The notes below the pieces were generated by a model. It had not been told where the DNA came from. It searched no databases and worked only from the letters and a program-made list of their open reading frames with translations. Below are positions 50,529 to 59,002 of a DNA stretch of 64,000 bases, piece by piece. Numbering within the stretch: the stretch's first letter is position 1; every line of letters begins with the position of its first letter. A program made the translations under genes and the position numbers. This DNA is from CAVSCD01 sp963726335 (GTDB lineage: Bacteria; Acidobacteriota; Aminicenantia; Aminicenantales; UBA8522): positions 572,117 through 636,116 of the forward strand of contig CAVSCD010000010.1 of NCBI GenBank assembly GCA_963726335.1, read 5' to 3'.

Positions 50529-51617
50529 CTAAAGGACGTATTTAAAAAGCGCCAGCCCTTCCGGAAGCTTAACTTTTTCTTTGTAGATATCCCAGTAATA
50601 TTCGCGCGCCCGGGCGAATTCCTCAAAGAGCGGGTGGGCCATGTCGGGTGAATGGTCCGCGGCCGCCGCGCCCTGATCATCGACCATGACGAACCGCGCG
50701 CACCTGTTCAGGATCCCCGCCGTCCCGACGCTGCAGGCGACGACGAGGTCCCGGCTCTTGACCCTCTCCAGGAGCTCCCCGTAGGTCAGGTCGCGCTCCT
50801 CGACCTTGACACCGAACTGCTTCAGGATGGCGACGATGCCGACGATGGTGACCGAGGGCAGGATCAGCGGGCTCTCGGGGATCTTGACGACCGTTCCGTC
50901 CCGGAACCCGAACAGGCAGCAGGACGAATCCCACTCCGTCACCCGCCGGTCCTCGATCTTCCCCAGCGGGTTGTCGTCCAGGAACAACGCCGAGGCCGCT
51001 TCGGGACAGAGTTGCCGCGCCCGGTCCACCGCCTTGACGCTCATAAGGTAATTGACCCCCAGCTTGAGGCAGCCTGTTTTATTGACGCCGACGGCGCGCA
51101 CGAGCTGCGGGACGAGGACCCCGCAGAACGGCTCCCCCAAATACCGGTCATAGCGGCTGGCCGTGGCCCGGATCGCCGGCTGCGCCGGGAACGTGACGCC
51201 GATCGACTGTTCCTCGTCGACAGTGAAGGGACGAAGATAACCCTGGGCTCCGAGCCCCGCCATCTCGTCCAGAAAGCCGCGCATCGCAGCGTCCTTAAGG
51301 TAGAGATGGATGAACAGGCTTTCCATCTCCTCGACTGTCGGCACGAGGACCTGCTGCTCGGCGCTCAGGTTGAAGGCGATCCCCTTTTGGAATCGCTCGA
51401 GGTTTCGGTGCCAGTTCAAAAAGACGAGCTCCGTCTGCCCGCCGCCGCCTTTCTTGCAGAAGAAGCGGATCCCTTCGAAGGCCAGGAAAAGACCGTAGTG
51501 GATCGACCGGGAAACGGCAAAGACGCGGGCGTCCGACTCCTGGAGCTCGAACTGCTTGTCGTTGAGGCCATAACGCATCTGGCGGGGAGCCCACTGGATC
51601 CCTTCGAACTTGGCCAT
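50529..51617 (-). CDS. Branched-chain aminotransferase-like class IV PLP enzyme
   Basis: The 362-residue protein has the eukaryote-like BCAT layout: FAVSRSIHYGLFLAFEGIRF, VPTVEEMESLFIHLYLKDA, VGVNKTGCLKLGVNYLMSVK with a Lys-x-Gly-x-Asn-Tyr element at the PLP position, LFLDDNPLGKIEDRRVTEWD, LPSVTIVGIVAILKQFGVKVE and VACSVGTAGILNRCARFVM. The E-x-G-x-x-N-x-F box of ordinary BCATs is altered to EWDSSCCLFGF and the effector loops differ, so the substrate may not be a branched-chain amino acid. No pathway neighbours. Start ATG at 51617 with AGGAG upstream. Confidence 0.65.
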   Translation of the reverse strand: MAKFEGIQWAPRQMRYGLNDKQFELQESDARVFAVSRSIHYGLFLAFEGIRFFCKKGGGGQTELVFLNWHRNLERFQKGIAFNLSAEQQVLVPTVEEMESLFIHLYLKDAAMRGFLDEMAGLGAQGYLRPFTVDEEQSIGVTFPAQPAIRATASRYDRYLGEPFCGVLVPQLVRAVGVNKTGCLKLGVNYLMSVKAVDRARQLCPEAASALFLDDNPLGKIEDRRVTEWDSSCCLFGFRDGTVVKIPESPLILPSVTIVGIVAILKQFGVKVEERDLTYGELLERVKSRDLVVACSVGTAGILNRCARFVMVDDQGAAAADHSPDMAHPLFEEFARAREYYWDIYKEKVKLPEGLALFKYVL

Positions 51618-51634
51618 CGGGCAGCTCCTTTCCC

Positions 51635-52339
51635 CTATTTCGCGTTCTTGTCCAGGAGCTCCTTCAGCTCCTGTGCCTCTTTCGGTCCGCCCGGCTCTTG
51701 ATACAGGATGTCATCCACTTTGATCCCGGGTTTCTGATAGAAGCGTTCGTTCGCGCCCTTGTCCATCTCCAGGGCCGCCCCGTTGAGCGAAATCCCCGCG
51801 AAGATCCCCTTGGACCTCGAATAGGAGTAGACCTCGGCCTCGAAGTGGGTGTCCGTGCTGGCCCGGGCCGCCCTCCCCACAGGGCCGGCCGCGACGCTGG
51901 CGCTCCCGCCCAGGGTGAACTTGCCCTTGTCGATGGTGGCGACGCTCCTCCGGTCCTTGAAAACCAGAATGAAGTCAGACTTCTCAAAGCCGATCTGGAA
52001 CCCCACGCTGCCGCCGGTCATCTCGACAAAGGCGGGAGCGCTCCAGCTGCCGTCGTCGCGGCGGACGGCGATCACGCCCTTGCCGTGCTCGCCCCCGATC
52101 ACGTAGGCGGCCTTGATATACCCCGGAATGATGGCGATGGCCTGGGCTTTACGGAGCAGCGCCGGCGGGATGCCCTTCTCGGGGAGCGTCAGAAGATCCT
52201 GGAAGACCTCGACGGATCTCAGGACGCGTATTCGTTCGTCTCCGGCTTCGGAGCCGGCCGGCGCCGGGAAGACCATCGAACCCAGCCCCAGCATCGCCGT
52301 TATCAGGATTGCCGGCATGCGGATTCTTCTCATGGTCAA
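51635..52339 (-). CDS. SYLF-domain (Ysc84-like) exported lipid-binding protein
   Basis: Signal peptide MRRIRMPAILITAMLGLGSM, cleaved near FPAPAGS, followed by the SYLF domain: AIAIIPGYIKAAYVIGGEHG, GVIAVRRDDGSWSAPAFVEM, TGGSVGFQIGFEKSDFILVF and SRSKGIFAGISLNGAALEMD. The family binds phosphoinositides or other lipids in eukaryotes; bacterial members are exported and of unknown role. Length 234 is typical. It has its own promoter (52399-52427). Confidence 0.9.
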   Translation of the reverse strand: MTMRRIRMPAILITAMLGLGSMVFPAPAGSEAGDERIRVLRSVEVFQDLLTLPEKGIPPALLRKAQAIAIIPGYIKAAYVIGGEHGKGVIAVRRDDGSWSAPAFVEMTGGSVGFQIGFEKSDFILVFKDRRSVATIDKGKFTLGGSASVAAGPVGRAARASTDTHFEAEVYSYSRSKGIFAGISLNGAALEMDKGANERFYQKPGIKVDDILYQEPGGPKEAQELKELLDKNAK

Positions 52340-52398
52340 TTCACAGCCTCCTTAACGGAATTCGGCGCAGCGCCCTCTTGCACATTTCCCCAAATGAT

Positions 52399-52427
52399 TC
52401 TATAGCCCGCTGGGCCGGAGAAGTCAA
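52399..52427 (-). promoter_or_regulatory. Sigma-70-like promoter for the SYLF gene
   Basis: On the reverse strand TTGACT (52422-52427), 17 bases, TATAGA (52399-52404), about 55 bases before the start at 52339. Confidence 0.5.
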
Positions 52428-52528
52428 TGCCGCGTACGAGTTCGGGACATCCGTCGCTGACGTGTTTTCGCCCTCACGGCGATTTTCAGGAAGAAGGCGG
52501 GAGTGGGCTAAATCGCGGCTTGGGAGTT

Positions 52529-53388
52529 TTAGAATCCCACCGTCAGATAAGCGTTGAACCCGCTCAGGTCGTACTTCACCGCGCCCCTAAAATCCGACAC
52601 AACCGCATCCATGTCCAGATTGAAGCGGCTGTATTCGTACCGGGCGCCGACCCCCAGGAACTTGTAAAAGAAATAATCCAGGTTGATGTTGACGGTTCCG
52701 GACTCGAAGTCGAGGCGCTTGCTCGGACTGAACTTAAAATAGCCCGCCTTGCCATAAACAAACATGTGAGGAATGATCGTATAACGAAAATGCAGCCCGA
52801 GGGAAGGGACGGGAGCCCAGAACTTCCGGATTTCCAGCAATTGTCTGTCTATTTCCTGGGCTTGGACGTTGAGTTTATAGTGGGCCAGGTTCACTCCGGC
52901 ATAGACTCCAAAATCCCACCGGGGCCTGTGAAAAAGGTAGAATTTAAGGTCGACATTCATATAATTCGTGTTCAGTGTTGTTTTTAGGGTCTGGTTCACG
53001 GGGAAAACCGTATCCCCGATCTGGATGTCTTTATCGATAACTTCCGATTGGCTGCGCTGAAAGCCGTAGTAGCCCAAATCCACGCTGAACCACGGCGCGA
53101 TCCGGATGTCCCCGTCCAGGCGGACCATCGGCATGCTCTTGTCCAACCCCAGATCGCCTTCCAGATCGATCGGTGACCCCTCACCCGTCTCGTCGACGCG
53201 AATAACCGTATTCACGTCGGGAAAAAACCGCCGAACTTCAGGGCGAAAGCGGGCTTCTTCCACTTCGCCGATTCCGTTGCGGCGGTGCCCGCTTCTTGGG
53301 AATAAGCGGTCAGCGCCAAGCCCGCCAGGAAAAGACCGAGGGAAAGAAAAATCTTGCTTTTCCGTATGGGTCCGATCTTCGGTGACAT
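52529..53388 (-). CDS. Outer-membrane beta-barrel protein (paralogue A), frameshifted
   Basis: The ATG at 53388 (MSPKIGPIRKSKIFLSLGLF) is preceded by GGAG and opens a signal peptide ending TAYSQ. At 53220-53226 a run of A bases on the forward strand loses or gains a base: the frame breaks after KFGGFFPT and continues DVNTVIRVDETGEGSPIDLE. The remainder alternates polar and aromatic strands (APWFSVDLGYYGFQ, MNVDLKFYLFHRPRWDFGVY, GVGARYEYSRFN) and ends in Phe, as for outer-membrane barrels of ~12 strands. It is about 50% similar by eye to the next gene. Unknown function. The 860-base span (3n+2) confirms one indel. Confidence 0.78.
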
Positions 53389-53431
53389 TTCCGGCTCCAT
53401 ATTTTGGCCAATTCTCATATCTGAGAAGAAC

Positions 53432-53458
53432 TTTATACTGAGTCGGGCCGGGTGTCAA
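53432..53458 (-). promoter_or_regulatory. Possible promoter for beta-barrel paralogue A
   Basis: On the reverse strand a perfect TTGACA (53453-53458) and TATAAA (53432-53437), but only 15 bases apart, two fewer than usual. Confidence 0.4.
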
Positions 53459-53591
53459 TCAAAGCCCGATCCTGGGAACCCAAGATCGTCAGGCGTTAGA
53501 GCCGAGTGTCAACAGCGGTGGCTGGGCATCGCTTGGCCGGCTTATTTCCAAGCTCGAAAGAGCTCTTAAGAATAGGATCTCGAAAATATGC

Positions 53592-53638
53592 GGCTTTCAC
53601 GTCCCGAGGCTTATCGTAAGCCTCCGGACGTGAAGGCC
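53592..53638 (-). terminator. Long hairpin after beta-barrel paralogue B, probable terminator
   Basis: 22-base arms (53592-53613 and 53617-53638, two mismatches) enclose a three-base loop. It follows the stop at 53666 on the reverse strand and is trailed by GCATATTTTC, so Rho-independent termination between the two barrel genes is likely. Confidence 0.6.
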
Positions 53639-53665
53639 GTGAGCTCGGCTGCCGTGCCTGGAATT

Positions 53666-54526
53666 CTAGAAAGCCAAAGTCACATAAGCTTGAAAACCGC
53701 TGATAACGTAATCGATTTTGCCTTTGTAGCCCGCCAGGCTCAAGTTTAATTTCATGTCGCTGTATTCGTACCGGCCGCCTATCCCCACGAACTTGTAGAA
53801 ATAATATTCCAGGTTCAGGTTGAAGGTCGCGGAGTCAAAATCTACGCGTTTGCTGTTGTACTTGAAATACCCCGCCTTGGCGTAGACGAGCATCTTGGGG
53901 ATCGGTTGGTACCAAAAATGAAGCCCGACGGAAGGAATGGGAGCCCAGAGCTTCTTGATTTCAAGAAGCCGCCGGCCGGCCTCCATGGCTTCGAAATTGA
54001 GCTTAAAGTGGGTCGCGTACACCCCGGCATAAACTCCAAAATCCAGACGCTCCCGGTGAAGGAGATAGAACTTGGCGTCGAGATTTATGAACGTCGGGGT
54101 CAGGGTCGTTTTGATGGTCTGGTTCACGGGGTAAACCGTATCACCGATCGTGATCTCCCTGGAGATGGGCTGCTCGGCGGTGCGTTTGAAAGCATAATAG
54201 TTCATGGCCAGGCTGAACCACTTGGCGAGCCGGATGTCGCCGTCCAGGCGGATGGTGCTCCCGCTCTTGGCCACCCCGAGATCCTTGTCGAGGCTGACGT
54301 CCGTTCCTTCGCCGCCGTCCGGCGGGTCCACGCGAATATCCATGGAGAGAGACGGGAAAAAGCCGCCCAGCTTGAAGGCAAAAGCGGGTTTCTTCATCCA
54401 TTTCTTCGTCGATTCCGCGGCCGCGCCGGCCTCTTGGGAAAACGCGGTCAGGGCCAAACCGGAAAGGAAAAGACCGAGAGAAAGGAAAACTCTTGCGCCT
54501 TTCTTGAATCTGATCGTCGATGACAT
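53666..54526 (-). CDS. Outer-membrane beta-barrel protein (paralogue B)
   Basis: The ATG at 54526 (MSSTIRFKKGARVFLSLGLF) follows CGGAGG; a longer frame to 54586 lacks a site. Signal peptide ends TAFSQEAG. The 286 residues have the same plan as paralogue A: KPAFAFKLGGFFPSLSMDIR, LDGDIRLAKWFSLAMNYYAF, ITIGDTVYPVNQTIKTTL, LLHRERLDFGVYAGVY and a terminal GFQAYVTLAF. Strand periodicity and the final Phe fit an outer-membrane barrel. Upstream, at 54623-54634, lies the GGACTTTAGTCC palindrome. The pair arose by tandem duplication. Confidence 0.82.
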   Translation of the reverse strand: MSSTIRFKKGARVFLSLGLFLSGLALTAFSQEAGAAAESTKKWMKKPAFAFKLGGFFPSLSMDIRVDPPDGGEGTDVSLDKDLGVAKSGSTIRLDGDIRLAKWFSLAMNYYAFKRTAEQPISREITIGDTVYPVNQTIKTTLTPTFINLDAKFYLLHRERLDFGVYAGVYATHFKLNFEAMEAGRRLLEIKKLWAPIPSVGLHFWYQPIPKMLVYAKAGYFKYNSKRVDFDSATFNLNLEYYFYKFVGIGGRYEYSDMKLNLSLAGYKGKIDYVISGFQAYVTLAF

Positions 54527-54622
54527 TCTTAACCTCCGTTCGCAGATTGCCGATCGTCGCAAAGCGAATGGCTTTGTCGTTATCAAGAGGCATTTTATGG
54601 TTCAGCGCACCGGTCGTCAATT

Positions 54623-54634
54623 GGACTTTAGTCC
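54623..54634. promoter_or_regulatory. DosR-box-like palindrome GGACTTTAGTCC, copy 1
   Basis: GGACTTTAGTCC, with TGGACTTTAGTCCCAT (54622-54637) identical to the copy at 55901. It lies 97 bases upstream of barrel paralogue B. The mycobacterial DosR/DevR consensus is GGGACTWWAGTCCC, which this matches in all but the first base. Confidence 0.45.
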
Positions 54635-54712
54635 CATACCGCAAATCCATCGGCCCGGTGCGCCGCTCCGCGGTCGCGGCAGGTTCAGCCGCCTGTCTCA
54701 ACCGATCGGCCG

Positions 54713-55723
54713 TCAAAAACCGGCCTGGAACTGGATGGCGAACAGCTGGTTGGTCGTGCCCTCGCCCTCTTTCCGGACGAGGCTATAATTCACCATGAGC
54801 TTGGTCTTCTGCCAAATGAACCACGTCCCCCCGAACGTCAGGGCATCGTTCCGGTCGGCCGAAAGGTCCCGGTTCGGGTCAAAGGCATCCCATTTGACCA
54901 CAGCCTGGATCCTGCCGGGCACGATGTCATAAGCCCCCTGGATGTACCAGCCCGACTTCGGGGTCCGGTCATCCTCGGCGGAGATGAACTCGCTCTTCAA
55001 ACAGAACGCTCCTAAAGTCAGCCGGCCTTCGAGGCCGGCCCTGTTCCGCGTCACCGGCGCTTCGCCCTGGGAGGCGCTGTACCGGCCGCCGTAGAGCGAC
55101 CCTCCGACCGCCAGGGCTTTGACCGGACGGAGGATGACTCTCGCGCTCAGGTCCTTGTTTTTGTTGGTGTCCAGCCGGTTGATCCCGGCTCCGTTGAAGA
55201 TGCCGACAAAATATTCGACGATCGAGTATTTGCCCGTCAGCATGGCGCCGATGTCGCGGCCCTGGGCGCCGATATCCCGCCCGGGAGCGAGCGCGATGAC
55301 GGCTTGGGAGCGGTAGATCACGTCCAATTCAGAATCGGACGTCGTGCTCTCCAAGCTGAAAGGCACGTAGAACTGCCCGACCCGCAGGCCCAGGTAGGGC
55401 TTGAACTGAAAGTCGAGCATGGCGTCGATCAGTGCCGGACTCTTGACGGCGTCGGCCGTGAGGCGAAATCTCAGATTCTTGACCAAGGTGCCGTCAAGGG
55501 AAAGCCGGGCTCTCGGGATGGAAAAAGTATCGATGCCCTTTTCGTAATAGATATATAGGAACTGCGCGTAGCCCGAAAGCCGGAAACTCCGGCTCGAGGT
55601 GACGGCCGGCGGCTCCTCCTTGTCTTGCCCGGCGGCCGGGCCGGAGCAGAAAAGCACGGCCAAGATCAGGGCGGTCGCCACTCCCCCCTCCCTCTTCCGG
55701 CGGCTCTCACTTTTGGGCAACAT
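54713..55723 (-). CDS. Phosphate-selective porin O/P-like outer-membrane porin
   Basis: The likely start is ATG 55723 (MLPKSESRRKREGGVATALI) with AAAGGAG seven bases upstream; 55729 and 55798 are possible too. A signal peptide ends near CSGPAAGQ. The ~335-residue barrel follows the OprP/OprO pattern: SFRLSGYAQFLYIYYEK, SIPRARLSLDGTLVKNLRFR, IDAMLDFQFKPYLGLRVGQF, YVPFSLESTTSDSELD, GRDIGAMLTGKYSIVEYFVG and a final FAIQFQAGF. The fold is a 16-strand trimeric porin; anion or phosphate selectivity is a property of the family and not shown here. Confidence 0.85.
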   Translation of the reverse strand: MLPKSESRRKREGGVATALILAVLFCSGPAAGQDKEEPPAVTSSRSFRLSGYAQFLYIYYEKGIDTFSIPRARLSLDGTLVKNLRFRLTADAVKSPALIDAMLDFQFKPYLGLRVGQFYVPFSLESTTSDSELDVIYRSQAVIALAPGRDIGAQGRDIGAMLTGKYSIVEYFVGIFNGAGINRLDTNKNKDLSARVILRPVKALAVGGSLYGGRYSASQGEAPVTRNRAGLEGRLTLGAFCLKSEFISAEDDRTPKSGWYIQGAYDIVPGRIQAVVKWDAFDPNRDLSADRNDALTFGGTWFIWQKTKLMVNYSLVRKEGEGTTNQLFAIQFQAGF

Positions 55724-55822
55724 CGTCATTCTCCTTTCCCGGCGCTCCAGTTTCTCCGCTTGACCCGACCCGCCGATTCTCCTTTGGCGGCCGGGCACCG
55801 CGCTCGGCCCGGCTTATTAGTC

Positions 55823-55844
55823 GACTTAATCAATCGATTAAGTC
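55823..55844. promoter_or_regulatory. Perfect inverted repeat, likely repressor operator
   Basis: GACTTAATC (55823-55831), AATC, GATTAAGTC (55836-55844). It overlaps a TTGACT -35-like element for the porin on the reverse strand and a TTATAG -10-like element on the forward strand, so one dimeric regulator (TetR- or MarR-type by symmetry) could control both directions. No such regulator is in the window. Confidence 0.5.
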
Positions 55845-55901
55845 AACTTATAGTGTTTTCGGCCGCTTTGTCAAGCGTTTTTTCTTCCCTATCCCGGTGC
55901 T

Positions 55902-55913
55902 GGACTTTAGTCC
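55902..55913. promoter_or_regulatory. DosR-box-like palindrome GGACTTTAGTCC, copy 2
   Basis: Sixteen bases (55901-55916) are identical to copy 1. It lies 178 bases before the radical SAM start, and faces the porin on the other side. Confidence 0.45.
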
Positions 55914-56091
55914 CATTGACTCCCGCCGATACCTTGGATTAATATTTGTGGCGGAGGTTCATAGCAACCTCTTGGTCCTGAGCGCTCATCGAGCCGCTGC
56001 AACAGAGGAGAGCTCAAGATTCATCGACAGGTCTGGAATAAAGAGGCGGATCGTTTGCCGCACGAAATGCTTTTTTCGAGAGGAGAAGTTC

Positions 56092-57633
56092 ATGGCAATT
56101 GAAGAGCCGAATAAAAAGGCTAGCGGAACCCAGCCCGCTTCAACCGGTGGAAAGTCCAATCCTAAGCTCGAGATAGAGAAAAAACCCGCGACCCGCAGGC
56201 TGATCAGCGTTGTCGCCTGGGCCGGTCCGAAGGTTGCCCGTTTCGGACCCTTGCGGAAAACCTTGGTTAACAATTGGGTGAAGAAGGCCTGGGCGGGGGC
56301 CGAGCACGATATGGAAGTCGGGACCCGGCCGCCGGGCATGATCAAAGACCGGACGGCCTTCGGCGTCTCCATCTTAAAGGCCATCGACCGCGGTCTGGCC
56401 GACGGCAGAATCGGCCGGGCGAACTTCAGCCGCATGCTGAATGTCCTGATCGGGGATTCCTTCGTCAACCGCGGAGTCGGCGGCGCCAAGGAACGATTCC
56501 AGGCGAAGTACGGCTGCCGTCCGCCCGGATTCTTGCTGATCAGCCCGACCAAGACCTGCAACCTCCGCTGCACGGGATGCTACGCCGATTCGGGACCGTC
56601 AACGGAGAAGCTGGAGTGGCCGATCATCAACCGCATGGTCAGAGAAGCCCGCGAGCTCTGGGGGCTGACGTTCATCGTCCTCAGCGGCGGCGAACCGCTC
56701 GCCTACCGCGATGAGGGCAAGACCATCCTCGACCTGGCGGAGATGAACCAGGACATGTTTTTCATGATGTACACCAACGGCACGCTCATCGACGAGGAGG
56801 TCGCCCGCCGGATGAGCAAGCTGGGCAACCTCATTCCCGCGATCTCGGTCGAAGGCCTGGGCGAGGCGACGGATCACCGGCGCGGCCAAGGCGTTTTCGA
56901 CAAGATCGTCGCCGCCATGGAGCGGCTGCGACGGCACAAAGTCTTTTTCGGGGTCTCCATGACGGCCACCCGCGAGAACGCCGACTCCCTGTTGTCCGAT
57001 GAGGTCATCAATTTCTATTTTGAGAAGATGGGCGCCGCCTTTGGCTGGCTCTTTCACTATATGCCGATGGGACGCGCCTACACGCTGGAGATGCTGCCGA
57101 CGCCGGAGCAGCGCCTGCGGATGTGGCAGAGGGCTTGGCAGCTTGTTCATGAGCGGCAGCTTTTCCTGGCCGATTTCTGGAACAGCGGCACCGGCGCCAA
57201 CGGCTGTCAGAGCGCCGGGCACCCGGGCGGCTACCTGACCGTGGACTGGGACGGCAAGATCGCCCCATGCGTGTTCATCCCTTACTCGCCGTTGAATATC
57301 CACGAGGTTTACGCCCAGAACAAGAACCTCAACGATGTCTGGGAACATCCGTTTTTCGACAAGCTCCGGAACTGGCAGTGGGATTACAGCAACGAGCTCA
57401 AGTACACCAAGGGCAGCTGGCACGGCAACCTGATGATGCCCTGTCCGATCCGCGACCATTACGACGAATTCCACAAGATACTGAAGGACCACAACCCGGA
57501 GCCGATCGACGAGAACGCCCAGGCGGCCATGGAGGACGAGGACTATTACAAGGGCATGGTGGCCTACAACCGGGACGTCGCCAAGCTCTTCGAGCCGATC
57601 TGGGAAAAGAGGTACATGAAGGGCGAGTTCTGA
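56092..57633 (+). CDS. Radical SAM protein with SPASM-like C-terminus
   Basis: Start ATG 56092 (MAIEEPNKKASGTQ) after GAGAGGAGAAG. The first ~130 residues are an unusual basic N-terminal extension (GPKVARFGPLRKTLVNNWVK). The radical SAM core begins SPTKTCNLRCTGCYADSG (CX3CX2C), then FIVLSGGEPLAYRDEGK, MYTNGTLIDEE, AISVEGLGEATDHRRGQGVF and VSMTATRENADSLLSDE. Cysteines at ...GANGCQSAGHPGGY, KIAPCVFIPYSP and MMPCPIRDHYDE could hold a second cluster. The 513-residue protein resembles large radical SAM enzymes of unknown substrate in anaerobic and microaerobic bacteria. Its long leader with a DosR-like box suggests control by oxygen or redox state; this is inference. Confidence 0.85.
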   Translation: MAIEEPNKKASGTQPASTGGKSNPKLEIEKKPATRRLISVVAWAGPKVARFGPLRKTLVNNWVKKAWAGAEHDMEVGTRPPGMIKDRTAFGVSILKAIDRGLADGRIGRANFSRMLNVLIGDSFVNRGVGGAKERFQAKYGCRPPGFLLISPTKTCNLRCTGCYADSGPSTEKLEWPIINRMVREARELWGLTFIVLSGGEPLAYRDEGKTILDLAEMNQDMFFMMYTNGTLIDEEVARRMSKLGNLIPAISVEGLGEATDHRRGQGVFDKIVAAMERLRRHKVFFGVSMTATRENADSLLSDEVINFYFEKMGAAFGWLFHYMPMGRAYTLEMLPTPEQRLRMWQRAWQLVHERQLFLADFWNSGTGANGCQSAGHPGGYLTVDWDGKIAPCVFIPYSPLNIHEVYAQNKNLNDVWEHPFFDKLRNWQWDYSNELKYTKGSWHGNLMMPCPIRDHYDEFHKILKDHNPEPIDENAQAAMEDEDYYKGMVAYNRDVAKLFEPIWEKRYMKGEF

Positions 57634-57681
57634 TCGGCCTCTCCCCTCCTGTCGACTTCGGGCGTCGGGCAAAATATTTTA

Positions 57682-57711
57682 TTGACAAAGCCCTCCGTAT
57701 TCGCCTAGAAT
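57682..57711 (+). promoter_or_regulatory. Sigma-70-like promoter for the small periplasmic gene
   Basis: TTGACA (57682-57687), 18 bases, TAGAAT (57706-57711), 48 bases before the GTG start at 57760. Confidence 0.6.
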
Positions 57712-57759
57712 TTCAATCAAATCCGGAGAAATTCCCGGAAGCAAAAAAGGAGACGACAA

Positions 57760-58219
57760 GTGAAAAAACCCCTGATTCTCTTTTTTGTGGTCTTGACCGC
57801 GGGAGTGTCCCTGTATTCCCAGGAGTCTTATATGGAGCTGCTCAGGGCCGATTTGAAAGCCGAGAAAGTGGCCATCGTCACCGAGAACATGGAGCTCACC
57901 GACGCGCAAAGCGGGATCTTCTGGCCGATCTACCGGAAATACGACGCTGAACTGACCATCTTCAACGACCAGCGGTTCGCACTCATCAAGGATTATGCCA
58001 AGAGCTATGATCAGATGACCGACGCCAAAGCCGATAGCTCTGACGAAACAGGTGTTCTCCTTGCTCGAAAAGAGGCTCAAGCTCCAGGAAAAGTATTACA
58101 AGGAGTTCGCCAAGGCCCTCAACCCCGTCCTGGCCGCCAAATTCATGCAGATCGAGCGGCAGATCAATGCCATCGTGGACCTGCAGATCTCCGACGAGAT
58201 CCCGCTGATCACGAAATAA
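57760..58219 (+). CDS. Small exported helical protein, frameshifted
   Basis: GTG start at 57760 with AAAAGGAG; signal peptide KKPLILFFVVLTAGVSLYSQ. The first frame gives SYMELLRADLKAEKVAIVTE, NMELTDAQSGIFWPIYRKYD and LIKDYAKSYDQMTDAKAD. An extra A near 58036 breaks it, and the correct continuation is ALTKQVFSLLEKRLKLQEKY, ALNPVLAAKFMQIERQINAI and VDLQISDEIPLITK, ending at TAA 58219. The result is a ~152-residue Spy/LTXXQ-like amphipathic helical protein, a type common in Acidobacteria and Bacteroidetes. A periplasmic chaperone or stress role is guessed from its resemblance to Spy only. Confidence 0.78.
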
Positions 58220-58240
58220 GCGAGGAAGGAGATCCCGATA

Positions 58241-59002
58241 ATGACAGCCAAAAAGCCGATTGGCGCATTCATTATTCTGGCTCTGGTAGCGCTGGCCGCC
58301 GCCGCGCCGGCCTGGGCGCAGACGGACGACACGTCAGGAAAGTGGCAATTCGAGATCACGCCCTACTTCTGGCTTTCGGGCCTCGAGACCGATATCAAGA
58401 CGGGCCTGTTCCCTGAGCAGAGCTCATACGTGAGCTTCTCCGAGCTCTCGAAGTATGTCAACCTCGGCCTGGCGGGCATGTTCGAAGCGCGCAAAGACCG
58501 CTGGGGATTCCTGATGGATGGGATGTATGTCGACCTCGGGACGACCAAGGTGCAGTCGGGAAAGATGCCGGGCGACGTGGACGTCACGCTCATAAACGCT
58601 AACTTTTCGCTGGCCGGGCTGGCCCGGGTCGTCGAGGGCAAGGCCGTTGTCGATCTCCTCGCCGGAGCGCGCTATAACTATATGAGTTCCGAACTGAAGG
58701 TGGCCACGGGACCCTACTCGGGCCTGTCGAAATCCTCGACCGATGAATGGGTCGACGGGTTCGCCGGCGCACGCCTGCTCGTGTCCCTGGCCAGAGCCTG
58801 GACGCTGGAGTGGTACGGGGATGTCGGGACCGGGGGGTCCAAACTCGCCTGGCAGACCTGGGCTGGACTGGATATCCGATTCTCCAGGGTTATTTACGGG
58901 AAGGTGGGTTATCGATACTCCTACTTCGACCGCGAGATGGACGGTGCGGACATGAAGCAGGCCAAGTCCGGATTCTACACCGGCTTGGGCATCCGGTTCT
59001 GA
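58241..59002 (+). CDS. Outer-membrane beta-barrel protein
   Basis: ATG at 58241 with AAGGAGGAG. Signal peptide (FIILALVALAAAAPAWAQ), then about ten strands: WQFEITPYFWLSGLETDI, KYVNLGLAGMFEARKDRWGF, VVDLLAGARYNYMSSELKVA, WTLEWYGDVGTGGSKLAWQT, IYGKVGYRYSYFDREMD and a final FYTGLGIRF ending in Phe. The YFWLSG and VDLLAGARYNY boxes are typical of an uncharacterised outer-membrane barrel family in Proteobacteria and Acidobacteria. It follows the small helical protein by 21 bases and is probably co-transcribed with it, as chaperone and client might be. Confidence 0.85.
   Translation: MTAKKPIGAFIILALVALAAAAPAWAQTDDTSGKWQFEITPYFWLSGLETDIKTGLFPEQSSYVSFSELSKYVNLGLAGMFEARKDRWGFLMDGMYVDLGTTKVQSGKMPGDVDVTLINANFSLAGLARVVEGKAVVDLLAGARYNYMSSELKVATGPYSGLSKSSTDEWVDGFAGARLLVSLARAWTLEWYGDVGTGGSKLAWQTWAGLDIRFSRVIYGKVGYRYSYFDREMDGADMKQAKSGFYTGLGIRF

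Larger units (their letters stand above)
55724..56091. other. Divergent regulatory region, 368 bases
   Basis: Between the porin (reverse) and radical SAM (forward) genes. It holds the AT-rich inverted repeat at 55823-55844, then the GGACTTTAGTCC box at 55902-55913. The frame of the next gene is open back to 55897 but has no convincing start before 56092. Confidence 0.45.
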
